From positions 1-12,811 of the forward strand of contig CAJUKM010000016.1 in NCBI GenBank assembly GCA_910587535.1: a stretch of DNA of 12,811 bases, given 5' to 3'. The position numbers and the translations under genes were made by a program. This DNA comes from an uncultured Bacilli bacterium. Lineage in GTDB: Bacteria; Bacillota_I; Bacilli_A; RF39; UBA660. Positions 1 to 5,781 of the stretch are shown here, piece after piece (position 1 is the first letter of the stretch; every line of letters begins with the position of its first letter). The notes beneath the pieces were generated by a model that made no database searches, was not told where the DNA came from, and was given only the letters and a program-made list of their open reading frames with translations.

Positions 1-1
1 G

Positions 2-133
2 GACTACTGTAGAAAACTAGAAAAATTATTTGTTAATAAGTTATTAAATTTTATAATTACTGACAAAAAATATATAGAAGAAAGAATTCGAATAGATGGC
101 TATTTAAGATTGTACGATGATAGAGATATATAG
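2..133 (+). CDS. C-terminal end of an unknown protein (5' partial)
   Basis: An open frame runs from base 2 to a TAG at 131-133 and gives 43 residues. They are rich in Lys, Glu, Asp, Tyr and Ile (it contains EERIRIDGYLRLYDD), so this is the charged tail of a soluble protein. The gene starts outside the window. I do not recognise the family. As it lies inside the mobile element, upstream of its regulatory leader, it is probably an element gene. A weak hairpin follows at 160-195. Confidence 0.5.
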   Translation, partial: DYCRKLEKLFVNKLLNFIITDKKYIEERIRIDGYLRLYDDRDI

Positions 134-159
134 TAAAAGTTTTATGCATTTTCATGGCC

Positions 160-195
160 ACTTTTTAAAAGTAATTTTTTGATTTTTAAAAAAGT
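160..195 (+). repeat. AT-rich inverted repeat after the first partial gene
   Basis: ACTTTTTAAAA (160-170) faces TTTTAAAAAAGT (184-195), an 11-bp imperfect inverted repeat around a T-rich loop. It may end transcription of the upstream gene, but no clean T-run follows the stem, so a protein-binding site is equally possible. Confidence 0.35.
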
Positions 196-228
196 ATGGA
201 AAAATAATTTTTGAAAATTTCTACAAAG

Positions 229-243
229 CCTTATAAATAAAGG
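229..243 (+). repeat. Inverted repeat copy 1 (15 bp), pairs with 445-459
   Basis: CCTTATAAATAAAGG is the exact reverse complement of bases 445-459. Allowing one mismatch, the match extends through a following AAAA to 20 bp. The unit is itself quasi-palindromic (CCTT ... AAGG). A TGCCAT word lies shortly downstream of both copies (254-259 and 465-470) and again at 496-501. This layout suggests operator or iteron sites of an element regulator. Confidence 0.6.
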
Positions 244-276
244 GAAAAACGAGTGCCATAAATTTTTGGTTTTCCG

Positions 277-305
277 TTTACCTTCCGCTTAAAATGTGTT
301 ATTAT
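277..305 (+). promoter_or_regulatory. Promoter of module 1
   Basis: The -35 is TTTACC (277-282), followed by a 17-bp spacer and an extended -10 of TG (297-298) plus TATTAT (300-305). Transcription would start near 312 and meet a terminator hairpin at 330-360, giving an RNA of only about 45 nt unless read-through occurs. Confidence 0.55.
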
Positions 306-329
306 GGTAATATAGATAAATTATAATGA

Positions 330-360
330 GAGAGAAAATTTAACTAGATTTCTCTCTTTT
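330..360 (+). terminator. Terminator of module 1
   Basis: GAGAGAAA (330-337) pairs perfectly with TTTCTCTC (349-356) around an 11-nt loop, followed by TTTT. It lies just downstream of the 277-305 promoter. Confidence 0.6.
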
Positions 361-444
361 ATAATGTATAAATCATTTGGTATAGTTTTATATAAAATTT
401 GATTTATATTAAAATTTTTCGAAAAAAATTTTTATCTATTTTTT

Positions 445-459
445 CCTTTATTTATAAGG
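445..459 (+). repeat. Inverted repeat copy 2 (15 bp), pairs with 229-243
   Basis: CCTTTATTTATAAGG is the exact reverse complement of bases 229-243. Like copy 1 it sits a short distance upstream of TGCCAT words and then a TG-extended promoter, so the whole unit looks duplicated. Confidence 0.6.
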
Positions 460-501
460 GATTGATGCCATTTTAGTATTAGATTTTTCAAAAGCGTGCC
501 A

Positions 502-530
502 TTGCATGTCCTAAAAAAATGTGCTATATA
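502..530 (+). promoter_or_regulatory. Promoter of module 2
   Basis: The -35 is TTGCAT (502-507), with a 17-bp spacer and an extended -10 of TG (522-523) plus TATATA (525-530). The -10 region and the bases after it (TATGGTAATATA, 529-540) are nearly the same as in module 1 (303-314), showing that the two promoters are related copies. A terminator-like hairpin follows at 563-587. Confidence 0.55.
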
Positions 531-562
531 TGGTAATATATGACAATTAGAAGATGATATAA

Positions 563-587
563 AAACTTACAATTTTGTAGGTTTTTT
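563..587 (+). terminator. Terminator of module 2
   Basis: AAACTTAC (563-570) pairs with GTAGGTTT (577-584) with one G-U pair, and the T-run continues to 587. The transcript from the 502-530 promoter would be about 50 nt. Confidence 0.6.
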
Positions 588-717
588 CTTTGGTAAAAAT
601 GAGTGTTTTTGGGGATGTGTTTTTACCTAAGTCTTCTATGTTGACCTATATAATTGTTTTAATATCTAGATCAATATGAACTGATATAGGTAGATTAAAA
701 ATATAATATTGGACTTT

Positions 718-743
718 AGGGAGATATATTGTCTCTCTTTTTT
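718..743 (+). terminator. Terminator of a third leader module
   Basis: AGGGAGA (718-724) pairs with TCTCTCT (732-738) with one G-U pair, followed by T's to 743. A perfect TATAAT stands just upstream at 702-707, but no convincing -35 is placed for it. Upstream, ACCTATAT (644-651) and ATATAGGT (684-691) form an 8-bp inverted repeat. Confidence 0.5.
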
Positions 744-770
744 CATGTCCTTTTTTATGCTTTTTAAAAG

Positions 771-777
771 AAAGGAG
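771..777 (+). promoter_or_regulatory. Shine-Dalgarno-like site without a gene
   Basis: AAAGGAG is a good ribosome binding site, but every frame after it closes at once: ATT at 783 is followed by TTA and TAA, and ATG at 799 by AAG, TTA and TAA. It may serve a minimal leader ORF, be the remnant of a lost gene, or be chance. Confidence 0.3.
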
Positions 778-887
778 CGTAAATTTTATAAATAAAACAT
801 GAAGTTATAAGCAAGAATTTTTATAAAAATTAGAAATAATATTTGCTGTTTTTTGAAGATTTTAATAATTGATTTTGAAAAAATCTC

Positions 888-969
888 TAAACTGTCGGAG
901 ACTAATAGAGGGTTTTAGGGATATGCCCTAACGAGTATTGGGTGTGTAGACACCATGCTTGATAGTTTA
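888..969 (+). ncRNA. Predicted folded RNA leader with three stems upstream of the 179-aa gene
   Basis: By hand the region folds into a closed multi-stem structure. P1 joins 888-896 to 961-969 (TAAACTGTC with GATAGTTTA, one G-U). P2 is TTAGGG (915-920) with CCCTAA (926-931), a perfect hairpin. P3 is GGTGT (941-945) with ACACC (950-954) around a GUAG loop, extended below a 2-nt bulge by CGAGTAT (932-938) with ATGCTTG (955-961), using three G-U pairs. GGGTT (910-914) inside P1 is complementary to AACCC (995-999) outside it, a possible pseudoknot. The RNA ends about 60 bases before the start codon at 1028, so it could be a cis-regulatory leader or a processed small RNA. I cannot assign it to a named RNA family. 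Confidence 0.55.
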
Positions 970-1027
970 AGTAGTAAAAAAGACCAATTTCAGTAACCCC
1001 AAATTTTAAAGAAAAGGAGGCATTTTC

Positions 1028-1567
1028 ATGGGAAAATTGTATGTTGATCCGTATTGGTTTCTTTGTAAGAAACTCTCATTTTCATATCAAGAACATTTTG
1101 AAATTATGAAAAAAATAAAAAGGCGTTCCAAATGGTGGAGTGCGTTTTGTTCTCGAAAGTCAACAGTAGATGGATCTATCATTGCTTCTGTATCCGTAGA
1201 ATGTCTAATTTGCTTTATAGAAGTGGAATCAAAAAAAGGTAATCCAAAAGATTTAAAGATTAATTTTCTTGAAAGGTATATTGAAGTGCTAGAAGATTAT
1301 TTGAAAATTCCGCATGAAAGACTAGAGTATTGTGATCTACCATTAAAATATTTAAGAACTCATTTTAACAAAACAAAAAATGCCATTGGGGTAGCAACAA
1401 ATAGAATGCAGAAACATTTTCCTTATTCACTTAAATATATTAAATATGGAAAAGTCTATGTTTCTGCTATTGGTGTTAAATGGTTAAATGAAAAGTATTT
1501 TAGAACGAAGTATATAGAGTATTTAGAAGATTATAAAGACTGGTTAGAAAGTAGAATTTCTAATTAG
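1028..1567 (+). CDS. Unknown 179-aa element protein
   Basis: The ATG at 1028 follows a strong AAGGAGG site (1014-1020) at good spacing. The product is soluble and basic to neutral, with no signal peptide or membrane segment. The N-terminal part is rich in Lys, Arg and Trp (KKIKRRSKWWSAFCSRKS). The rest is mostly amphipathic helix with many aromatic residues, including a Gly-Val-Lys-Trp-Leu segment near residue 150 that could belong to a small DNA-binding fold. I do not recognise the family; a directionality factor or regulator of the element is a guess from position only. The gene lies between the folded RNA leader and a strong terminator whose stem overlaps its last codons, so it is probably a single-gene transcript under leader control. 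Confidence 0.75.
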   Translation: MGKLYVDPYWFLCKKLSFSYQEHFEIMKKIKRRSKWWSAFCSRKSTVDGSIIASVSVECLICFIEVESKKGNPKDLKINFLERYIEVLEDYLKIPHERLEYCDLPLKYLRTHFNKTKNAIGVATNRMQKHFPYSLKYIKYGKVYVSAIGVKWLNEKYFRTKYIEYLEDYKDWLESRISN

Positions 1568-1576
1568 TCTTTTTTT
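1536..1576 (+). terminator. Strong intrinsic terminator overlapping the end of the 179-aa gene
   Basis: Bases 1536-1550 pair with 1557-1571 over 15 bp, including two G-U pairs, around a 6-nt loop, and the T-run continues to 1576. The stop codon TAG (1565-1567) is within the 3' arm, so the last codons of the gene form the stem. Confidence 0.85.
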
Positions 1577-1603
1577 GATGTAATCAGTCTTGTGTCTTAA
1601 AAA

Positions 1604-1609
1604 TATAAT
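1604..1609 (+). promoter_or_regulatory. Possible -10 box before the 38-aa gene
   Basis: A perfect TATAAT stands 20 bases before the start codon at 1630, directly after the strong terminator at 1536-1576, where a new promoter would be expected. No convincing -35 lies at the proper distance. Confidence 0.3.
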
Positions 1610-1629
1610 TTAGAGAGGGAGCTGCTTAT

Positions 1630-1746
1630 ATGCATTTAACTATTGAGAATTATGATAAGAATGAGAATAGAATTGAACCTAAAAAAATAATTTTAAATCA
1701 GGCATTAATATATACATTGCTAAAGAAGTATTTAAAAGAAGCGTAA
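1630..1746 (+). CDS. Small 38-aa element protein upstream of the recombinase
   Basis: The ATG at 1630 has a GAGGGA site (1615-1620) 9 bases upstream, and the frame ends with TAA at 1744-1746. The product is charged (ENYDKNENRIEPKK near the start), with a C-terminal helix containing ALIYTLLKKYLKEA. It has no membrane segment. It lies just before the recombinase, with which it could share a transcript, so a small accessory or control protein of integration and excision is possible, but that is inferred from position only. The good ribosome site and helix-like composition argue that it is real despite its size. Confidence 0.55.
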   Translation: MHLTIENYDKNENRIEPKKIILNQALIYTLLKKYLKEA

Positions 1747-1813
1747 TAATCTATAAGTATTTCATTTTTTGTATAAAAACGGTATTATGTAGTTGCAAGT
1801 TTTTTTACAAAAA

Positions 1814-1845
1814 ATGCTTTTATAAAAGAAGGAGGAAAAACTATT
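1814..1845 (+). promoter_or_regulatory. Translation start region of the recombinase: minigene, palindrome, SD and ATT start
   Basis: ATG CTT TTA TAA (1814-1825) is a three-codon open frame. It overlaps a perfect 12-bp palindrome CTTTTATAAAAG (1817-1828). This is followed directly by AAGGAGG (1829-1835), a 7-base spacer and ATT (1843-1845), the only start-like codon of the recombinase frame at proper distance. Confidence 0.55.
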
Positions 1846-3219
1846 AACGATATAAAAGCAGAAGTAAAAAAAATTAAAGCTCTTTATGTTCGTGTATCAA
1901 CAGATGCTCAAGTTGATGGATATTCAATAGAAGCTCAAATAGAATCATTAGAAGGTTACTTAAAAAGTCAAGGATGGACAGATTATGAATTATATGCGGA
2001 TCCAGGATTTAGTGGTAAGAACTTAGAAAGACCTGCAATTGGGAAGTTAATAAAAGACTGTGAAGATGGAAAAATTGATACGGTTTTAGTTTTTAAACTA
2101 GATAGATTATCTCGTAGTCAAAAAGACACTTTATATTTAATTGAAGAAGTATTTAATAATAATGAAGTTGGTTTTATCTCTGTTAGAGAAAGTTTTGATA
2201 CAACTACGCCATTTGGTAAAGCAATGATTGGAATATTATCAGTATTTGCTCAATTAGAAAGAGAAACTATTTTAGAGCGTACTAGAATCGGTCTTAAAAA
2301 GCGAGCTGAAAATGGTTATTGGCGAGGTGGAGGTAAAACTCCTTTCGCTTATGATTACGACAAAGAAGCAGGTATGTTAGTTGTTAATGGTGAAAGAAAA
2401 GTCATCTTTGATTTAATGAAAACATTAAGACTTCAAGGATATAGTTATAATGAACTTTCTAAAGTAACTGGATATGATGAGTCATGGATTCAAGGAATAC
2501 TTAATGCTAAGACTAATTTAGGAAAGATTCCATTTAAAGGTGAACTTTATGATGGCAAACATGAAGCCATAATTAGTGAAGAAGAATATAAGCAATTACA
2601 GGAAATAGAAAAACAAAGAAGCAAGAATCAACATGCAAGTCATTACTTGTTATCAGGTAAAATATATTGTGGTAATTGTGGAGCAAAGTACCGTTATCAA
2701 AAATGGGGACAAAGAATTATTTGTTATTGCTATTCACAGCAAAAAAGTAAACCGAAACTAATCAAAGACCCAAATTGCAATAATATAAGACTTGATAGTT
2801 TTGAAATTGAGGATAACTTCTTAGAGCAGTTATTTGCCATGTCTTTAAATGAGGAATTGTTTAGGAGTACTTTTGATTTATCTAAAACAAATCTTGTTGA
2901 TGAACTAAATATTAGACTGGATAAAACACAGAAAAAAATTGAAAATTTAATTCAACTACTTTCAGATAATATAGCAAATGAAGAAATAAAAAAAGAACTT
3001 GCTAAATTAACAAGTGAAAAGTCTGACATAAAAAAAGAGCTAGAAAATATAAAAGAAAAAGAAAGCGCAACCAAAACTTATGATAAAATTAAAAATCTAG
3101 AAAGTGTTTGGAAGGCACTCGAATTTAAAGAAAAGAGAAATGTCGTAGAACAACTGCTAGATAAAATAGTTGTAGATGGTGCGTCGCTAAAGATATATTG
3201 GAATGTTAGTGAAAGCTAA
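1843..3219 (+). CDS. Large serine recombinase (site-specific integrase), apparent ATT start
   Basis: This enzyme would integrate and excise the element by strand exchange through a serine-DNA intermediate. The 458-residue product matches the usual length of compact large serine recombinases. The catalytic domain is in residues 1-150: YVRVSTDAQ with nucleophile Ser19, the GFSGKNLERP block near 55-64, and DRLSR at 87-91. A recombinase domain follows, then a zinc ribbon with cysteines near 276, 279, 294/296 and 312. A Lys/Glu-rich coiled coil lies near 353-412. The frame opens after a TAA at 1774-1776 and has no ATG, GTG, TTG or CTG until codon 128 (ATG at 2224), which would remove the whole active site. 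The AAGGAGG at 1829-1835 places initiation at ATT 1843. The stop lies 34 bases from the element boundary. Confidence 0.88.
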   Translation: MNDIKAEVKKIKALYVRVSTDAQVDGYSIEAQIESLEGYLKSQGWTDYELYADPGFSGKNLERPAIGKLIKDCEDGKIDTVLVFKLDRLSRSQKDTLYLIEEVFNNNEVGFISVRESFDTTTPFGKAMIGILSVFAQLERETILERTRIGLKKRAENGYWRGGGKTPFAYDYDKEAGMLVVNGERKVIFDLMKTLRLQGYSYNELSKVTGYDESWIQGILNAKTNLGKIPFKGELYDGKHEAIISEEEYKQLQEIEKQRSKNQHASHYLLSGKIYCGNCGAKYRYQKWGQRIICYCYSQQKSKPKLIKDPNCNNIRLDSFEIEDNFLEQLFAMSLNEELFRSTFDLSKTNLVDELNIRLDKTQKKIENLIQLLSDNIANEEIKKELAKLTSEKSDIKKELENIKEKESATKTYDKIKNLESVWKALEFKEKRNVVEQLLDKIVVDGASLKIYWNVSES

Positions 3220-3230
3220 CATAAAAAATA

Positions 3231-3258
3231 TAGAGTTTTCTCTACATATGTCTTAGCT
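3231..3258. other. Element-chromosome junction (att half-site region)
   Basis: Coding sense of the minus-strand permease ends here. Codons for ...LTLIGS are read up to GGGAGC (revcomp of 3256-3261) and the next codon is TAA (revcomp of 3253-3255), where an intact homologue would continue. The junction therefore lies around 3250-3256. On the element side is a short hairpin TAGAG-TTTT-CTCTA (3231-3244), which could be an arm of the attachment site or a weak terminator for the recombinase. The crossover dinucleotide cannot be fixed without the empty site. Confidence 0.6.
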
Positions 3259-3837
3259 CCCAATAAGAGTTAGAGATATGTTAATTTTAAGCGAACTCAT
3301 AATAGTGCTGATGTTTGCTGGAATAACCAATTTACATAGAATCTGCCTCTTTGAAGCTTTAAAAGATTTAAAGAGCTTAACTTTTAGAGGGTCTGTGTGC
3401 ATAAATCCTGTATAAATAGTAATTATGGAAATGATCACATTGATCATTAGAGCCATCGTAATGATAGCATTCGTATTAGCGCCGACCCAAATTATTATGA
3501 TGGGACCAAGTGCTACTTTTGGAAGAGAATTCAAGACCGTCAAAAAAGGATCTAATATATCCGCCAAAAATTTGCTCTCATACATCACAACACTCAGAAT
3601 AAACGCGATTAAGATTCCCAAAGTAAATGATAACAACACTTCACCTAAAGTCACGCCCAAATGGACGAAAATCTCACCTGTATCGACTAGAGAAACTAAA
3701 GTGCTTATTATTTTCGATGGAGAAGAGAATATAAAACTATTAATAATGCCAGTTTTCGCACCATATTCCCACAATGTCAGTAAGACAATGATTATGATTA
3801 TTTGAGTAGAGACGACTTTTAACTTATATTTCATCAT
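3253..3837 (-). pseudogene. ABC importer permease (SsuC/TauC/ThiX type), C-terminus cut off by the element
   Basis: The 194-residue product begins with a hydrophobic segment (residues 12-28) and several more membrane helices, followed by the EAA cytoplasmic loop (FKASKRQILCKLVIPAN near 160-175), the contact with the ATPase. Family members are about 250 residues long (family knowledge). This one stops at SLTLIGS, so roughly the last 50-60 residues with the final membrane helices are missing, and the protein should not work. It overlaps the upstream ATPase gene by 14 bases, which indicates one operon on the minus strand. The lost 3' end, and perhaps the substrate-binding protein gene, should lie at the other end of the inserted element, outside the window. 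The substrate (sulfonate, nitrate, taurine, or a thiamine or riboflavin precursor) cannot be told. Confidence 0.82.
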
Positions 3838-4573
3838 CTAAATCCCTCCATATCTTTTCATAGAGATCCATGAATACCTGAGATTTTCTTTTTTCGAGAA
3901 TCGTCAAACCAGATAAGTTGACATCATATATATTTTTTACCACACTTGGTCTACTAGAAAGTACAACTACACGATCTCCTAAGCTCAAGGCTTCTTGGAT
4001 ATCGTGAGTTATGATGATGGCAGATTTGCCACTTTTTTTGATCAAATTTAACACATCCTCAGATATGGTAAGCCTAGTGTAATAATCTAGAGCACTAAAC
4101 GGTTCGTCGAGAAGTAATAGATCTGGATTTATGGCTAGACTTCTTATCAAAGCTACACGTTGTTTCATTCCTCCAGATAAGCTTACCGGTTTTTTATCGA
4201 TAAAATCGGCTAAGCCGTATTCCATTATCATTTTTTTCGTTTTTTCTACAGAATTCTCATCTTTTATTTTTAATAGCTCCAATCCTAATATGGCATTTTC
4301 ATAAACGGTTTTCCATGGAAGAAGAGCATCATTTTGTAACATGTAAGATATGCGTGGTTCGAGACTATCAAAAATTATGTTACCAGACGTCTTATCTTCG
4401 AGGCCCGCAATAATATTTAAAAGGGTACTTTTTCCACAGCCGCTCGTTCCTACGATCGATATTATTTCTCCTTCTTTTACATCAAAATTTATATTTTCGA
4501 TTGCTAAAATACTTCCATCTTTCGTGTCGAATTCTTTAGACACATTTTCCACAGTTAATATATTTTTATCCAT
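3824..4573 (-). CDS. ABC importer ATP-binding protein (SsuB/TauB/NrtD family)
   Basis: This is the ATPase that drives the neighbouring permease at the cytoplasmic face. Taking ATG at 4573, the product is 249 residues with Walker A GTSGCGKST (42-50), Q-loop Gln80 in MLQNDALLPW, signature LSGGMKQR (132-139), Walker B LLLLDEP (152-158), D-loop SALD and switch His190 in ITHDIQEAL. The LLPW block and the RPSVVKNIYDV segment after the switch are typical of the sulfonate/nitrate/taurine subfamily. An in-frame GTG at 4588 could add five residues; the ATG is preferred because a GAAGTGG site precedes it. All catalytic motifs are intact, so this half of the transporter may still be made although its permease partner is truncated. 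Substrate uncertain. Confidence 0.9.
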   Translation of the reverse strand: MDKNILTVENVSKEFDTKDGSILAIENINFDVKEGEIISIVGTSGCGKSTLLNIIAGLEDKTSGNIIFDSLEPRISYMLQNDALLPWKTVYENAILGLELLKIKDENSVEKTKKMIMEYGLADFIDKKPVSLSGGMKQRVALIRSLAINPDLLLLDEPFSALDYYTRLTISEDVLNLIKKSGKSAIIITHDIQEALSLGDRVVVLSSRPSVVKNIYDVNLSGLTILEKRKSQVFMDLYEKIWRDLDDEI

Positions 4574-4696
4574 ATATTTTTTCACCACTTCATTAATAAT
4601 ATATGACTTATAAATAAATATGAGATAGACAAATTCCTAAGAAAGTTTTTATAAAAAAGGTATGAATGCAAATCATATGCAGTAAACTAAAAAATG

Positions 4697-4705
4697 TGAT
4701 ATAAT
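4697..4705 (+). promoter_or_regulatory. Extended -10 promoter of the dehydrogenase gene
   Basis: TG (4697-4698), one base, then a perfect TATAAT (4700-4705), ending 29 bases before the start codon. No good -35 is seen 17 bases upstream, as is common with the TG extension. The divergent minus-strand promoter for the transporter must lie between 4574 and about 4690, but I cannot place it with confidence. A small TGCA ... TGCA inverted repeat is at about 4667-4681. Confidence 0.6.
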
Positions 4706-4734
4706 TGACATATAAACTAAGGGAGTATAGAACA

Positions 4735-5754
4735 ATGAAGTGTGTTAAAATCGTCGGAAAAGAGAAATTGGAGTCTTCCTCAATCGATAAACCGAAAAGT
4801 GTAAATGGCTCGGTCATAATAAAAGTTGAAGCTTGTGGAATATGTGGATCAGATATTCACTATTGGAATTCGGGAACCCCTGAAGGTTTGGTGCTAGGGC
4901 ACGAATTTTCTGGAACAGTTGAAGATCCTGGAGATCGTAAAGATTTAAGCATCGGAGATAGAGTCACGGGGTTGCCGCTATCGCCATGTGGACGTTGTAG
5001 TGCATGCAAAAATGGAAATGGCCATTATTGTAAAGAGACGTGGACTAAAGCAGTGGGACTGTCACTCGAAAATCCTGGTGGATATGCAGAATGCCTCAGT
5101 TGTCGTGCCGATATGATTAAAAAAATTCCAGAAACAATGACCGCTGATGAAGGATGTATGGTAGAACCATCAGCGGTAGCACTTCATGCGACATCTCTAG
5201 CCGACATCAAAGTGGGAGATAAAGTGCTAGTAATAGGTGCTGGAATAATAGGACTGATGTCGTGTGAATTTGCTAAACTTGAAGGTGCAAGTCACGTGAC
5301 GATGCTAGAGACCAATTTAGAAAGAGCTAAAAAAGCTGTATCAGTCGGAAAAGCAGATGATTATTACGATGCTAAAAAAGAAGACGTTTTAGAGACACTC
5401 TCTGAAGTTTCTAATGGGGGATATGATAAAGTAATTGAATGCTGTGGAAATGCTCCAGCTGTAAGTGAAGCGATAATGGCGGTTAGACCTGGTGGTAAAA
5501 TAGTATTAGTAGGAGTAACACAAGAGCCGATAAGCATTCCTACAGTTTGCTGCGTTATGGGAGAAATAGAGATGATAGGAGCCATAGCGTACACAGAAAA
5601 AGAATTTGAAACTTGTATAGATTTAATATCTAGAAAAAGATTAAATGTTAAAAAGTATATAGATGATACCGTCAGTTTAGACGAAGCAAATGAAGCGTTT
5701 AAACGGCTAACAAATGGAAAAGATGCGGCTGTAAAAATAGTTTTCCATCCCTAA
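4735..5754 (+). CDS. Zinc-dependent alcohol/polyol dehydrogenase (medium-chain family)
   Basis: This enzyme should oxidise a secondary alcohol or polyol with NAD(P); sorbitol/xylitol, threonine and 2,3-butanediol dehydrogenases are the nearest types. ATG 4735 follows AAGGGAG (4719-4725); an upstream in-frame TTG at 4705 lies inside the -10 box and is rejected. The product has 339 residues. The catalytic zinc ligands are Cys37 (GICGSDIHYW), His56-Glu57 (GHEFSG) and the Glu144 region (EPSA). The structural zinc lobe is Cys85, Cys88, Cys91 and Cys99. The Rossmann motif is GAGIIG (168-173), with acidic Glu192 at the end of the second strand, which favours NAD over NADP. Length and motifs are complete. 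It is followed after 27 bases by the amidase gene in the same direction. The substrate is not determined. Confidence 0.9.
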   Translation: MKCVKIVGKEKLESSSIDKPKSVNGSVIIKVEACGICGSDIHYWNSGTPEGLVLGHEFSGTVEDPGDRKDLSIGDRVTGLPLSPCGRCSACKNGNGHYCKETWTKAVGLSLENPGGYAECLSCRADMIKKIPETMTADEGCMVEPSAVALHATSLADIKVGDKVLVIGAGIIGLMSCEFAKLEGASHVTMLETNLERAKKAVSVGKADDYYDAKKEDVLETLSEVSNGGYDKVIECCGNAPAVSEAIMAVRPGGKIVLVGVTQEPISIPTVCCVMGEIEMIGAIAYTEKEFETCIDLISRKRLNVKKYIDDTVSLDEANEAFKRLTNGKDAAVKIVFHP

Positions 5755-5781
5755 AATAAACCACTTATAGAGGAGAAAACA

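Larger units (their letters stand above)
1..3252. mobile_element. Recombinase end of an integrated element (ICE or mobilizable transposon), left part outside window
   Basis: This block runs from the window start to the point where an ABC permease reading frame is abruptly cut. It carries a large serine recombinase as its last gene, 34 bases from the junction, which is the usual position of an integrase in elements such as Tn4451/Tn5397-type transposons (family knowledge). The other genes here are unknown small proteins, and the long leader with stacked promoters, terminators and a folded RNA is unlike the compact host DNA to the right. No relaxase, coupling protein or type IV secretion gene is visible, so whether the element is conjugative, only mobilizable, or phage-like cannot be decided. 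The right boundary is good to within a few bases; the left boundary is outside the window. Confidence 0.78.

Noticed and set aside
2224..3219. A 331-aa recombinase starting at ATG 2224
   Set aside because: It would lack the catalytic serine and the whole N-terminal active site, which are coded in the same open frame upstream behind a perfect ribosome site.
3425..3805. Plus-strand ORF of 126 codons
   Set aside because: It is antisense to the permease gene, has no ribosome site, and its product looks like a shadow of membrane-protein codons.
4574..4734. TPP or other riboswitch before the ABC importer
   Set aside because: The divergent intergenic region is short and AT-rich, with no recognisable aptamer core on the minus strand.
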